Assembly (NCBI RefSeq): GCF_033807575.1
Contig: NC_084725.1
Coordinates: 11,567,001-11,631,000, forward strand
Direction of reading: 5' to 3'
Source: Cydia pomonella
Taxonomy: Eukaryota; Arthropoda; Insecta; Lepidoptera; Tortricidae
DNA: 64,000 nt
Shown one piece after another: positions 45,271-57,099 of this stretch. The notes below the pieces were generated by a model, which was not told the DNA's origin, did no database searches, and worked only from the letters and a program-made list of their open reading frames with translations. Numbering within the stretch: the first letter of the stretch is position 1; every line of letters starts with the position of its first letter. A program made the translations under genes and the position numbers.

Positions 45271-45591
45271 GTATGAAAGTCGCTAGGGACCTCATACTAT
45301 TGTCACTGTGATAAGGGCTTGATGTGCATAAATCACGCGAGGTTTATTTGGTGAGGTTCTTGGCGACCCCCCCCCCCCCCCCTCCTAGGGCCAAGTGACG
45401 ATTTATATTTAATATAACCGAGAAAAAGTATGTGGTAGATATTTTTCTTAGTTTCGCTCACTATAGAAAAATACACATGAGGATTTCTTACACTCCCCAC
45501 TCCCCCAACGTGATCTGTCGTGACCCCCTCCCCCCCCTAGAACTATAAAATAAAATCAGTTTTCATCCAACCGTCGTTTTCATACACAACA

Positions 45592-45608
45592 TGGTGGCAG
45601 CGGTGGTG
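45592..45608 (+). other. Probable primer-binding site of the second Gypsy element
   Basis: TGGTGGCAGCGGTGG follows directly after CACAACA, the likely CA end of a 5' LTR. A TATAAAATAAAA stretch lies about 45 bp upstream. The LTR start cannot be fixed because the 3' LTR lies beyond the window. Confidence 0.6.
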
Positions 45609-45711
45609 TTTTAAATTACGTTAAATCGAGTTTACGTTCGCGTTTGGTGCCTAAAAGTGCAACAAAGTTAGGTATTCAGTGTTTTGTATAGTGATCATAC
45701 GTAAAGTTAAC

Positions 45712-48699
45712 ATGGAACACGCGAGACCGCCGTCGGAGCTCAGTTTGGATGGCAGCCCCGTCAGCCGGGCTGACGCATGGCGGAAATGGAAAACGCAGTT
45801 TGTTTTGTTCCTAAAAGCATCTGGGGTGCATAAGGAAGAATCAGCTGTGCAGTCCAGTTTACTCATCAATTTGATAGGGCCGGACGGCTTTGATGTTTAT
45901 CAAACACTCTCATTCGAAAGCGAATCTGACCGAGAAGATGTCAACGCGGTACTTAAAAAATTTGATGAGTACTTCCGAGTGAAGTCAAATCTAACATTAG
46001 CTAGATATAATTTTTTTACAAGGAGTCAGGAACAAGGAGAAACGATCGGCCAATATGTCGTGTCTTTGGAAGATTCGCTTATTCGTGATCGTATAGTTTG
46101 CGGCATAAAAAATGGAATCGTGCGCGACCGCCTGTTGCGAGTCGAGGAATTAAGTTTAGATAAGGCGATTAAGATGTGCGAGGCCGATGAGGTGTCGGCC
46201 GACGGTAGCCGGTGCTTGGAGTCCCGCGGGGCGGGACCGGCGCGGGTGGACGCGGTGCGCGTCCGCCAGCACGGCGCGCGCGGGGGCCGCCGCGGCCGGG
46301 GCCGAGCCGCGGGCGCCTGGGGCGCCGCCACGCGCCAGCCAAGGGCGCAGCCTCGCGCCAGCGCCAGCGCCGGGCAGGATCAGCCGGGAGCGAGCTGTCA
46401 TGGTTGTGGTATGCAGTGTCTGCCGGGTACGTGTCCCGCAATGAATGTGAAGTGTTATGTGTGTCAAAATTACGGTCATTATGCGAGGCAGTGTAACGCG
46501 CCACAAGGTATTAAAAAAATGTACGGCATCGAAGTACATGAAGAGGAATCGGACGGCTACGAGGACGATTGTGAGTTATTTTATGTTTCCGTGGTAGAAA
46601 ATATTTCGCTTGTAGGACGGTCCGATGATGATGATGATGATCGCGTTTGGTATGAAACTTTGACCCGCGATGGCGGTGGTTCGGAGCGCTTTAAATTAGA
46701 TTCGGGGGCGGACATTAGCGTACTGTCGTACAAGCGATTTTCTGCCTTAGGGTATAGTGATTCGATTATACAAAACAAGCATGGTGTGAGATTACTTAAC
46801 TATAGTGAGGAAAAAATTCCTATAAAAGGTATTTGTTATTTAAATTGGTGGCATAAAAATAAAAAATACTATGTTAAATTTGCTATAGCGAGTATTCTAT
46901 GTGAAAGCGTACTGGGCAGACGAGCATGTCGTGAAATGGGATTAATTAAACGGGTTCATGATGTTACATTGAATGATTATAGTGACTTATTTGAGGGTCT
47001 TGGATGTTTACCGGGTGAATATAGCATTATCATCGACCCGACCGTACCCCCGGTAGTGAGCGCGCCGCGAAAAGTGCCGCTCGCGCTGCGCGATAAGTTG
47101 CTTGCCGAGTTGAATAGGATGACGGACTTGGGCGTGATAAGAAAAGTGACTCATCCTACTTTATGGGTTAATTCTATCGTTTTAGCGGCTAAAAAAAATG
47201 GAGATATTAGGATATGCCTAGACCCTCGTCCATTAAACTGTGCTATTCGCCGTGCTCACTTTCAACTACCAACAATTACAGAGTTAACTTCAAAATTACA
47301 CGGAGCATGCTATTTTTCGGTGTTAGACGCAAATTCGGGATTTTGGGCAATAAAACTAGATGACGCCAGTGCTGACCTCTGCACATTCGGGACACCTTTT
47401 GGACGATTCCAGTTTACTAGATTACCGTTTGGAATTAATTGTGCATCGGAAGTTTTCCACGCCAAGATGAAACAGTTGCTGGAGAATCTAGACGGGATCG
47501 ATTCTTTTATTGATGACATTATTTGCTGGGGTAGAACAAAAGAGGAGCACGACGAGCGGCTGATTGCATTACTAGAAAAAGCGCGGAGTATCAATTTAAA
47601 ATTTAATAAATCTAAATGCAAAATAGGTGTTGAAGAGGTGACGTATCTTGGTCATGTGTTCAGCAAGAATGGTATGAAACCCGACTGCACTAAAGTTAAA
47701 GCGATTATTGAAATGCCGTCTCCCATGGACAAGAAATCATTAGAACGTTTTTTGGGGGCAACTAATTACTTGTCAAAATTTATACCAAGTTATTCAGAGC
47801 ATACTAAACCGCTAACTAGTTTATTAAGAAAAGATACAGCTTGGATTTGGGACGCGGTGCATCAGAACGCGCTTGACAAACTAAAGAAACTGATCAGTGA
47901 AAGTCCGGTTTTAGCCTTATACGACGTGCAGCAGCCGGTAGTGCTGTCGGTTGACGCGAGCAGCATCGCGCTGGGCGCGGTTTTGCTGCAAGACGGGCGG
48001 CCCGTGGAGTATGCTTCGCGCATGCTCACTGATACACAAACCAGGTACGCTCAGGTTGAAAAAGAGATGTTGGCTATTTTATTTGCTTGCGAAAAGTTTC
48101 GCCAATACATTTATGGGAAGAGAAACGTGGTCGTGGAAACAGATCACAAACCACTTGAGAGTTTATTTAAAAAGCCATTAGAGTCCGTCCCAGTACGTTT
48201 GCAACGAATGTTATTACGCTTGCAGGGCCTAGATTTATTGGTCACGTATAAACCGGGCAAATATATGTACTTAGCAGACACTTTGTCTCGTGCATCTTTA
48301 CCCGAAAAATACGATGAAACTGTAAGCAACGGAATAATGTATCAGGTAGATCTCTTAATGACTGGTGTAAATATGTCAAAAAATAAATTAAGAGCGGTTA
48401 AAGAGGAAACCTTGAAAGACAGTAGTTTGGTTACGTTGTTAAATTACATACACAAGGGCTGGCCGAATAATAAGTACGAAGTGGCTGAAAATGTGAAGTG
48501 TTACTGGTCAATGAAGGATGAATTGTTTGTGGTGGATGACATAATATTTAAAAACAGTTTAATTTTAATTCCGAGTTCGATGCGAGCTGAAATGCTCAAG
48601 GTCATCCACGATGGACATCTTGGCATTGATCGGTGTAAAAGACGCGCTAGACAAGTGTTGTTTTGGCCTGGAATTAATAAAGAAATTGAAATGTACGTA
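45712..48699 (+). CDS. Gypsy Gag-Pol polyprotein (second element), 5' part, split in integrase
   Basis: Start taken at ATG 45712, eleven codons inside the longest frame, because it follows the leader and resembles other gag starts. Gag ends in an Arg/Ala-rich, very GC-rich segment (46.2-46.4 kb) and Cys/His knuckles (C-Y-V-C...H...C near 46.45 kb). Protease D-S-G is at 46699. The reverse transcriptase active site F-I-D-D is at 47506-47517. RNase H starts near 47.95 kb. The integrase zinc-site histidines are near 48.61 kb. At 48700 the coding sequence is cut by the foldback insertion; the frame runs on only because the first insert repeats are 36 bp long. The polyprotein resumes at 63390. Confidence 0.88.
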
Positions 48700-48700
48700 A
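48694..48700. other. Left target-site duplication TACGTAA
   Basis: Seven bases shared with 63383-63389. If the element starts at A48700 the duplication is the 6-bp palindrome TACGTA. Confidence 0.8.
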
Positions 48701-48736
48701 GTAGTGTAAATATGTATGTTCCATCTCAAAACTATT

Positions 48737-48952
48737 CCGCCAGAGGGCGCCACTTGGTAGTTCGGCAAAGATCCGTTAGAGGGCGCCACTTGGTAGTTCG
48801 GCAAAGATCCGTTAGAGGGCGCCACTTGGTAGTTCGGCAAAGATCCGTTAGATGGCGCCACTTGGTAGTTCGGCAAAGATCCGCCAGAGGGCGCCACTTG
48901 GTAGTTCGGCAAAGATCCGTTAGATGGCGCCACTTGGTAGTTGTTCATTGAT
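48737..48952. repeat. 36-bp tandem array, left arm of foldback A
   Basis: Six head-to-tail copies of a 36-bp unit with core AGAGGGCGCCACTTGG; mirrored at 50984-51199. Because 36 is a multiple of three, one frame stays open as a 12-residue repeat. Confidence 0.93.
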
Positions 48953-49315
48953 CCCCGTCAGATGGCGTTACTTTGTACGTGTAAGTTAGTTAGTTATCGA
49001 TGAATTTAAAAAGTTCGGCAAAGATCCGTTAGATGGCGTCACTTGTTCCTTCCGCAATGATCCGTCTTTGTAAGTAAGTTAGCTATGGATCTGTTTAAAA
49101 AATATATAGAGGGCGCCACTTGCCCCCTTCCCGCCGCCTCCCCGCCCTCCCCCGCCCCCTCCCCGCCGCTGCCCCTGGCCCTGCGCCCCTTGGTAGTTGT
49201 GCATATATCCTCGCCAGTTGGCGCTACTTTCTATGTTTAAGGTATTTATCTCCCGAGGGAAAACTTCGCTAAAATAGATGGCACCACTTTGTACGTGTAC
49301 GACAAACAAAAAGTG

Positions 49316-49428
49316 ACGAGGTGGCCTCCAGTGGCGAAGGTCGGATTCGAACCAGCGTCTTTAGCTAACCGGGGCGTCTTTAGCCAGTTAACGTCATGAA
49401 CCCCTAGGCCACCCCGTCACGGTGAAAC
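49316..49428 (-). repeat. tRNA-like (SINE-head) module in left arm
   Basis: On the minus strand: TGGCCTAGGGGTTCATGAC (A-box-like) and GGTTCGAATCC (B box), then a T-run after the module. A short GCGTCTTTAGC(T/C) segment is duplicated inside, so it does not fold as a normal tRNA. Mirrored at 50508-50620 and repeated at 52041-52153. Confidence 0.7.
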
Positions 49429-49812
49429 TGGTCCTAATTTCTCGTTTTTGGCTCAATTTAGGTATTTATCTCCCGACGTGTTGCATCAGCCGCCACCGTG
49501 GCGCCGACGGCCACCTGCAAATTCCTACGTGGGCGTCGAGGTCGATCGAGATAAGAGAGAGAATAAGTTAGATTTAAAATATGCATATATATATTTATAT
49601 ATTTATATATTGGCGCTACTTTGTATGTATCTGACGCCACAGAGCACGTGTACGCGTCAAGGTCGAGGTCGATGGCCTCGGCTCGCTCCCGGTGCGGTTG
49701 GTTTTGGAGCTTGCGGTCAGCAAATATATGGACTTTGTACTTTTCCAACTGCCCAATAAGTTTGTTTTAAAATATGCATACGGGCATATTTGCAAGAGCA
49801 CATAATATAGAG

Positions 49813-50123
49813 ATGTTACAACCTGGTAGAAAAATGTATTTTTCTTGAATACCTGGATATTCGATATTTATTTATTATTCACATACAGATATACTCGACT
49901 TTGCTAGTTAACGACATACTTAGGTTTAGAAACTCCCTTTTCTAAAAAGTGTGATGTAAATGTTACCAGATGTAACTAGAAATAGTTACAACTTTTAGAT
50001 TAACATGAAACATCCCGTAATGTAAGTAAAAACATGTATGTTTAACATTACGACTAGTACCTGGATAAATATCGAATACCCAGGTATTCAAGAAAAATAT
50101 ATTTTTCTATCCGGTTGTAACCA
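49813..50123. repeat. Central loop of foldback A, itself MITE-like
   Basis: 311 bp with its own ~55-bp imperfect terminal inverted repeats (TGTTACAACCTGGTAGAAAA at left, a near match at right). The same loop sits at 52543-52855 in opposite orientation relative to its left arm. Confidence 0.75.
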
Positions 50124-50507
50124 CTCTATATTATGTGCTCTTGCAAATATGCCCGTATGCATATTTTAAAACAAACTTATTGGGCAGTTGGAAAAGTACA
50201 AAGTCCATATATTTGCTGACCGCAAGCTCCAAAACCAACCGCACCGGGAGCGAGCCGAGGCCATCGACCTCGACCTTGACGCGTACACGTGCTCTGTGGC
50301 GTCAGATACATACAAAGTAGCGCCAATATATAAATATATAAATATATATATGCATATTTTAAATCTAACTTATTCTCTCTCTTATCTCGATCGACCTCGA
50401 CGCCCACGTAGGAATTTGCAGGTGGCCGTCGGCGCCACGGTGGCGGCTGATGCAACACGTCGGGAGATAAATACCTAAATTGAGCCAAAAACGAGAAATT
50501 AGGACCA

Positions 50508-50620
50508 GTTTCACCGTGACGGGGTGGCCTAGGGGTTCATGACGTTAACTGGCTAAAGACGCCCCGGTTAGCTAAAGACGCTGGTTCGAATCCGACCTTC
50601 GCCACTGGAGGCCACCTCGT
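50508..50620 (+). repeat. tRNA-like module in right arm
   Basis: Mirror copy of 49316-49428, with A- and B-box-like promoters and TTTTT just after. Confidence 0.7.
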
Positions 50621-50983
50621 CACTTTTTGTTTGTCGTACACGTACAAAGTGGTGCCATCTATTTTAGCGAAGTTTTCCCTCGGGAGATAAATACCTTAAA
50701 CATAGAAAGTAGCGCCAACTGGCGAGGATATATGCACAACTACCAAGGGGCGCAGGGCCAGGGGCAGCGGCGGGGAGGGGGCGGGGGAGGGCGGGGAGGC
50801 GGCGGGAAGGGGGCAAGTGGCGCCCTCTATATATTTTTTAAACAGATCCATAGCTAACTTACTTACAAAGACGGATCATTGCGGAAGGAACAAGTGACGC
50901 CATCTAACGGATCTTTGCCGAACTTTTTAAATTCATCGATAACTAACTAACTTACACGTACAAAGTAACGCCATCTGACGGGG

Positions 50984-51199
50984 ATCAATGAACAACTACC
51001 AAGTGGCGCCATCTAACGGATCTTTGCCGAACTACCAAGTGGCGCCCTCTGGCGGATCTTTGCCGAACTACCAAGTGGCGCCATCTAACGGATCTTTGCC
51101 GAACTACCAAGTGGCGCCCTCTAACGGATCTTTGCCGAACTACCAAGTGGCGCCCTCTAACGGATCTTTGCCGAACTACCAAGTGGCGCCCTCTGGCGG
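50984..51199. repeat. 36-bp tandem array, right arm of foldback A
   Basis: Reverse complement of 48737-48952. Confidence 0.93.
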
Positions 51200-51236
51200 A
51201 ATAGTTTTGAGATGGAACATACATATTTACACTACT

Positions 51237-51426
51237 AAAAAAGTTGCAGGCATCCATAGGCTACGTTGACAGCTTATCACCAGGCGGGCAGTATTCGTGT
51301 TTGCCACTGACGTGGTATAAAAAAAAGTTGCAGGCATCCATAGGCTACGGTGACAGTTTATCATCAGGCGGACAGTATTCGTGTTTGCCACCGACATGGT
51401 ATAAAAAAAAGATAGTAGGGGTAGAT
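51237..51426 (+). repeat. Two copies of the 84-bp LINE-tail repeat
   Basis: GTTGCAGGCATCCATAGGCT...GTGGTATAAAAAAAA twice, then GATAGTAGGGGTAGAT. This separates foldback A from the start of the next unit. Confidence 0.8.
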
Positions 51427-51860
51427 AGTAGGGAGGATATGCCGATTCCAGCTCACTTTAGGTATTTATCTCCCCCTCACACCCCCCCCCCCTCACCCCC
51501 CCTCACCCCCCCCCCCCCCCCTCACCCCCCCTCACCTCACCCCCTCACCCCCCCCCCTCACCCCTCACCCCCTCCCCCTCCCCCTACCCCTCTCCCCCTC
51601 ACCCCTCTCCCCCTCCCCCCCACACCCCTCACCCCTCACCCCCCCTCACCCCCTCACCCCTCACCCCCCCTCTCCCCTCACCCCCCCTCAACCCCCCCCC
51701 CCCCCCCTCCACCCACCCCCCCCCCCCCCCCCCCCCCCCCGCGCCACCTTCCCCGCCGCCGCCACCCCGCCCTCCCCCCCGCCCCCCCTCCCCCCCCCCC
51801 CCTGCGCCACTTGGTAGTTCGGCAAAATCCGTTAGATGGCGCCACTAGCCCCCCCTTCCC
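51427..51860. repeat. Terminal repeat of the outer unit, with C-rich tract
   Basis: Starts AGTAGGGAGGATATGCCG, reaches GGTATTTATCTCC, then about 340 bases almost only C with CT/CA interruptions (51470-51812), and one 36-bp-type repeat. Inverted counterpart of 63030-63382. Confidence 0.8.
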
Positions 51861-52872
51861 CGCCGCCTCCCCGCCCTCCCCCGCCCCCTCCCCGCCGCTG
51901 CCCCTGGCCCTGCGCCCCTTGGTAGTTGTGCATATATCCTCGCCAGTTGGCGCTACTTTCTATGTTTAAGGTATTTATCTCCCGAGGGAAAACTTCGCTA
52001 AAATAGATGGCACCACTTTGTACGTGTACGACAAACAAAAAGTGACGGGGTGGCCTCCAGTGGCGAAGGTCGGATTCGAACCAGCGTCTTTAGCTGACCG
52101 GGGCGTCTTTAGCCAGTTAACGTCATGAACCCCTAGGCCACCCCGTCACGGTGAAACTGGTCCTAATTTCTCGTTACTGGCTCAATTTAGGTATTTATCT
52201 CCCGACGTGTTGCATCAGCCGCCACCGTGGCGCCGACGGCCACCTGCAAATTCCTACGTGGGCGTCGAGGGTCGATCGAGATAAGAGAGAGAATAAGTTA
52301 GATTTAAAATATGCATATATATATTTATATGTTTATATATTGGCGCTACTTTGTATGTATCTGACGCCACAGAGCACGTGTACGCGTCAAGGTCCAGGTC
52401 GATGGCATCGGCTTGCTCCAGGTGCGGTTGGTTTTGGAGCTTGTGGTCAACAAATATATGGACTTTGTACTTTTCCAACTGCCCAATAAGTTTGTTTTAA
52501 AATATGCATACGGGCATATTTGCAAGAGCACATAATATAGAGTGGTTAAAACCGGATAGAAAAATGTATATTTTCTTGAATACCTGGGTATTCGATATTT
52601 ATCCAGGTACTAGTCGTAATGTTAAACATACATGTTTTTACTTACATTACGGGATGTTTCATGTTAATCTAAAAGTTGTAACTATTTCTAGTTACATCTG
52701 GTAACATTTACATCACACTTTTTAGAAAAGGGAGTTTCTAAACCTAAGTATGTCGTTAACTAGCAAAGTCGAGTATATCTGTATGTGAATAATAAATAAA
52801 TATCGAATACCCAGGTATTCAAGAAAAAATACATTTTTCTACCAGGTTGTAACATCTCTATATTATGTAATA
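51840..52872. mobile_element. Partial second foldback unit with inverted loop
   Basis: Direct copy of the left arm of foldback A (from about 49130 on: C-rich tract, tRNA-like module 52041-52153, AT-rich part), followed by the loop 52543-52855. It breaks off a few bases into the opposite arm. The loop runs opposite to that in foldback A. Confidence 0.8.
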
Positions 52873-52917
52873 GGTATTTTTTAGCTGACCTAATTCCGAT
52901 TCCTGGTACTGGTGAAC

Positions 52918-53595
52918 TTATTTATACCACGTCGGTGGCAAACACGAATACTGTCCGCCTGATGATAAACTGTCATCGTAGCATATGGACGCCTGCAACT
53001 TTTTTTTTATACCACGTCAGTGGCAAACACGAATACTGCCCGCCTGGTGATAAGCTGTCACCGTAGCCTATGGATGCCTGCAACTTTTTTTTTTATACCA
53101 TGTCGGTGGCAAACACGAATACTGTCCGCCTGATGATAAACTGTCACCGTAGCCTATGGATGCCTGCAACTTTTTTTTATACCACGTCAGTGGCAAACAC
53201 GAATACTGCCCGCCTGGTGATAAGCTGTCAACGTAGCCTATGGATGCCTGCAACTTTTTTATATACCATGTCGGTGGCAAACACGAATACTGCCCGCCTG
53301 GTGATAAGCTGTCACCGTAGCCTATGGATGCCTGCAACTTTTTTTTTATACCATGTCGGTGGCAAACACGAATACTGTCCGCCTGATGATAAACTGTCAC
53401 CGTAGCCTATGGATGCCTGCAACTTTTTTTTATACCACGTCAGTGGCAAACACGAATACTGCCCGCCTGGTGATAAGCTGTCAACGTAGCCTATGGATGC
53501 CTGCAACTTTTTTTTATACCATGTCGGTGGCAAACACGAATACTGCCCGCCTGATGATAAGCTGTCACCGTAGCCTATGGATGCCTGCAACTTCT
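52918..53595 (-). repeat. 84-bp tandem array made from a LINE 3' tail
   Basis: About eight copies of an ~84-bp unit ending in TATAAAAAAAA on the minus strand. The unit matches the last ~80 bp of the LINE 3' ends at 18.67 kb, 10.43 kb and 44.46 kb. Units differ slightly (GACGTGG/GACATGG, TCATCAG/TCACCAG). Confidence 0.9.
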
Positions 53596-55309
53596 CTAAG
53601 TTGTTACATGCGCGTTGTCGATCACTGGTATTAGTGAACATTTTTATATCACGTTGGTGGCAAACAAGAATACGACCCATCTGATGCTAAGCAATCACTG
53701 TAGCCTATGGATCATGCGCGTTGTTGATCATTAAAGTATGCGAAATGTTGTGAAATTGCATACGGCGCGACCTGCCTGATTGTAAGTGTAGTCAGTGTAG
53801 CCTTTGGACGCCTGCAACTTCAAAGTTGTCACATGCGCGTTGCCTCGCCCCAGTTTGCGTGTTTGAGGACTACTAACGTATTCTAATCTAGAAGAACTTG
53901 TGTTATACAACTATTTCTACAAGTCATGGAATTGAATAAATATAACATCACCCAATTTCTCGATCCTGCATTATATATGTACTGAGACGTCGGTGGCAAA
54001 AAACCATACAGTCCGCTCAAGTAAGCACCCTAGCCTATGGACGCTTGCAAGTACTATTGTATGTACTGGTGAATGTTTATTTTCGGTTGGTTTTGGTCAG
54101 ATAAACGCCAGTCCATACAATAAGTATGACCATTGGGCGAGGTTTTCGACAGAGGGGTAAGCTCTTAAAGGCGACTCCGGTTTAAATGCTCTAAGGATTG
54201 TAGGCATTTAACGGAAAATTTGAGGAAATATTCAACCTTAAACGCTTTGAAATAAGCTTCATTAATAATTCACGAGAGCTGATATTTGCTTGTAATTTCA
54301 TACAAAATATTAAGGACAGTAGACCTTATTAACCTTAAATACGGCTTACCATATTACCATACCGCATTAAACCTTAAGCACTTTGAAATAATACAATACT
54401 TGATTCACGAAGACTGATATTTGCTTGTAACTTCATACAAAATATTAAGGACGGTAGATCTTATTAACCGTAAAACTCTATCTGTCAAAATCAAATATAT
54501 TCTAGATTAACATAAAGAATAATGACAAACAACGATCAACTCTAAGTACTAGAAATAAAGTAGAATTTTACTCAAATCGGCCGGCTGTAATGCGACATGC
54601 ATAATTGAGGCGATGGAATAAAAGTTTTCACTTTAAGGGGCTCCCTAGTGCCAATGACCTTCGATCTGAATCCCCTTAGTTACCTTACCTTACCATAGCT
54701 AGTAGCCAGCTTACCATATTTACTTCAAGTTTATTGTCTTCGAGATATTTGGCATCAAAGTTGAACAATTTTAGGCCAAAAAAACTGGTTTTCTGGACAT
54801 AACTTTTGTGTTAGTTAACTAGTTAGTTAAAATTAAAATCTCTGACGAGTTTTTAGAGATGACAGACGAACCCAAATGTGTAGATTTCGTGTATGTAAAA
54901 CCCTTCACAGCAATCGAGTAACGAAAAAAGTGTTTTTATAGACAATATTTAAAAAAATCATAAATAAATAAGTGTTCATGTTTCTTTTAAAATCGGCAGA
55001 CCAGAATGGAGATAAAATATTGAAGACCCGATAGCCGTTCGTCATAAAATTCTATCTATAGTGCAAATGTAGGAGTAACGACTCAAAACTTGTCAAAAAT
55101 CTGGACTGGGGACTGTGACAAGAACAAACAATAGCAACGCCTTCTCTGCTACTCCTACTGAAAGATAAATAAGACTATCCCGTTCGGTCATTTCCCCCAC
55201 CGCTCATGCCATGGTTCAGAGAAATGTTATCATAAATGAGACCACATTACCGGCAACCTGCCACTAGCGCATACGCATTCTAAAATTAATTAAAAATCAG
55301 AAAATAACA

Positions 55310-55705
55310 ATGGAGTACGTAATTGAGCTCGTTGTGAGGCTGTGGTTCAGTAACAAGGGGTTGGGGTATAATTATAAATGCGGAGATAGCGACGAAACAA
55401 ATATTGCTTTCATCTCATCAATCGAGGCGCTAGCACCTGACGTGGACATCTACAAGTGGGAGGCAGCCCGGAGCGATCTGAAGAAGCTGATCAAAGAGAT
55501 TTTGGAGGAGAGGTCCGTCCTCCAGTTACACTCGGGATACCATGCGGAGGGGCTACTGCTGGAGGTGCTAAGGAAACACAACATTAGATCATTGCTCTCC
55601 GTGCCTGTTAAACAGAAAACTTTAATCTGGAAAGACGCGGGGTTGTGGTTCGTGGAGGTGATTAACCCGAAAATCATAAAAAAAATATATGTGTTTGCGG
55701 ACTAA
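55310..55705 (+). CDS. Unknown 131-aa protein, cargo ORF in left arm
   Basis: ATG at 55310 follows AAAATAACA; stop TAA at 55703-55705; AATAAA poly(A) signal 28 bases later (55734). Unlike nearby ORFs it has varied, G/C-rich third codon positions and a plausible globular composition. The N-terminus is strand-like and hydrophobic (V-I-E-L-V-V-R-L-W-F). A charged helix follows at about residues 48-70 (E-A-A-R-S-D-L-K-K-L-I-K-E-I-L-E-E), then an H-x-G-Y-H-A-E-G-L-L-L-E-V-L segment and a strand-rich C-terminus. No signal peptide, membrane segment or zinc motif. I do not recognise the family. It could be a captured host or viral gene, or an exon of a larger gene. The same ORF is intact at 60719-61114. 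Confidence 0.6.
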   Translation: MEYVIELVVRLWFSNKGLGYNYKCGDSDETNIAFISSIEALAPDVDIYKWEAARSDLKKLIKEILEERSVLQLHSGYHAEGLLLEVLRKHNIRSLLSVPVKQKTLIWKDAGLWFVEVINPKIIKKIYVFAD

Positions 55706-56424
55706 GAATAATTGTATTTGTATGCATTCCGAAAATAAAAAAGTTTAAAAGTGAATGACTAATTATTTATTTATTTACCAATCATTTAGGTATTTTATAA
55801 CGTCCCCATGCAAAGGTTTTAATACCATCGTCTAAAATTAACCCTTTACCGCATACGAAGCTATGTATGGCGGATATGATATTCAACTATATTGACAACT
55901 GTTAAAGTTCAAATTTCAACAAATATCTTTATAACATGTATAAAGGGGTTAATCGCTTTTTCATTCTTTTAATTTGTACATATTGTGCTTCATCATCATC
56001 ATCTCAGCCAAAAGACGTCTACTACTGGACAAAGGCCAAATTATACATGTTATCATAAAGAGGTTTACGTAAGTCTAAACAGCAAGAGTATTTATTAAAA
56101 TTTAATCGTTGTCGTACAGGAGCGGCATTAATACCTTTCGTTTTTTACACATTTAATTTTGTTTATGTCGTCTGAGGCCAATATACACGCATACATTTTT
56201 GGTCTTAACGCAACCAATTCTCGCACTATTCTCCATTTGTTTTCATCCTTCATCATGCCTAAAACTTTTTATTGACTTGTGGTAAATTATATACATTGTT
56301 ATGAGAGGTCACATTAGAGTAAATTGTCTATTTATAAGGGGGATTCTACGTGTTTGCTTCGGCTCCACGCACGCATACCAAATTTCAGGTCCTGAGATTA
56401 TGTAAATGACAGAGATAATAATTA

Positions 56425-57075
56425 AGTAAGTAAATATTCTTTATTGCACCACAAACAAAACAAATTTAAAAACAGATTTACAATGTAGAGAAAGGTAGCA
56501 ACAGGCGGTCTTATCGCTGTAAGCGATCTCTTCCAGACAACCTTAGGGTATCAGGATAAAAAGAACAGTAAGTTTTTATAACAGGTAGTGCACGAATATA
56601 TTAGAGGAATAGGAAAATTACACAAACAATAAGCAGACAGTACATACAGTACATTTACAATTTAAATAAACAAATAAATATTACAATACATACCAATATT
56701 GAAATAAATAAATATTAGTTACATATCTAAATATACATACATAATACATACATACCTAATATAACACAGTGACACATTAAGAGAGACAAGTAATGATTTT
56801 TCAGTAGGGTTTTAAAGCTAATTAATCCCTTGCTTTTAGATTAAATTGTCTTAAAGGACCTCTGCGCTGTTGGCTTCGGCCCCAAGCATGCCTCCCAAAG
56901 GTCCCGAGATATGGAAAGGACAAACAAACAAAATAACTAACTAACTAATAACTGGAACTGGAAGAGATCCCTGAAAGGGATAAGTTCGCCTTTGTACACA
57001 TGATGTGTTTTTTTTTCTGTTTTATGTTTCTTTTTGTACAATAAAGTGTTTTACTACTACTACAATAATAATAAC
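56425..57075. mobile_element. Two LINE 3' ends in left arm
   Basis: Minus-strand tail near 56425-56560 (GGAAGAGATCGCTTACAGCG, then AATAAAG) and plus-strand tail at 56945-57075 (GGAAGAGATCCCTGAAAGGG, AATAAAGTG, then CTA repeats). Mirrored at about 59349-60000. A related tail is at 43.2 kb. Confidence 0.75.
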
Positions 57076-57099
57076 TCTAGACCCTAGCTAATTACGAGC

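Larger units (their letters stand above)
48700..51236. mobile_element. Foldback unit A, about 2.54 kb
   Basis: A near-perfect inverted repeat centred at 49968: arms 48700-49812 and 50124-51236 around a 311-bp loop. Each arm holds, from the outside, six 36-bp repeats, further GGCGCC-type repeats, a C-rich (or G-rich) tract, a tRNA-like module and an AT-rich inner part. ORFs here are by-products of the repeats. Confidence 0.85.

Noticed and set aside
45210..45591. Full 5' LTR boundaries for the second Gypsy element
   Set aside because: Only the CA end and primer site can be argued; the start cannot be placed without the 3' LTR.
46187..46496. Overlapping Arg/Ala/Pro-rich ORFs on both strands
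   Set aside because: Shadows of the GC-rich gag segment.
48700..48951. C-terminal extension of the second Gypsy polyprotein
   Set aside because: These codons are the 36-bp foldback repeats; the real polyprotein resumes at 63390.
48737..48952. CRISPR-like 36-bp repeats
   Set aside because: Units are head-to-tail without spacers and the genome is eukaryotic.
51244..51969. 241-codon proline-rich ORF
   Set aside because: It runs through the LINE-tail repeats and the C-rich tract; composition comes from low complexity, not coding.
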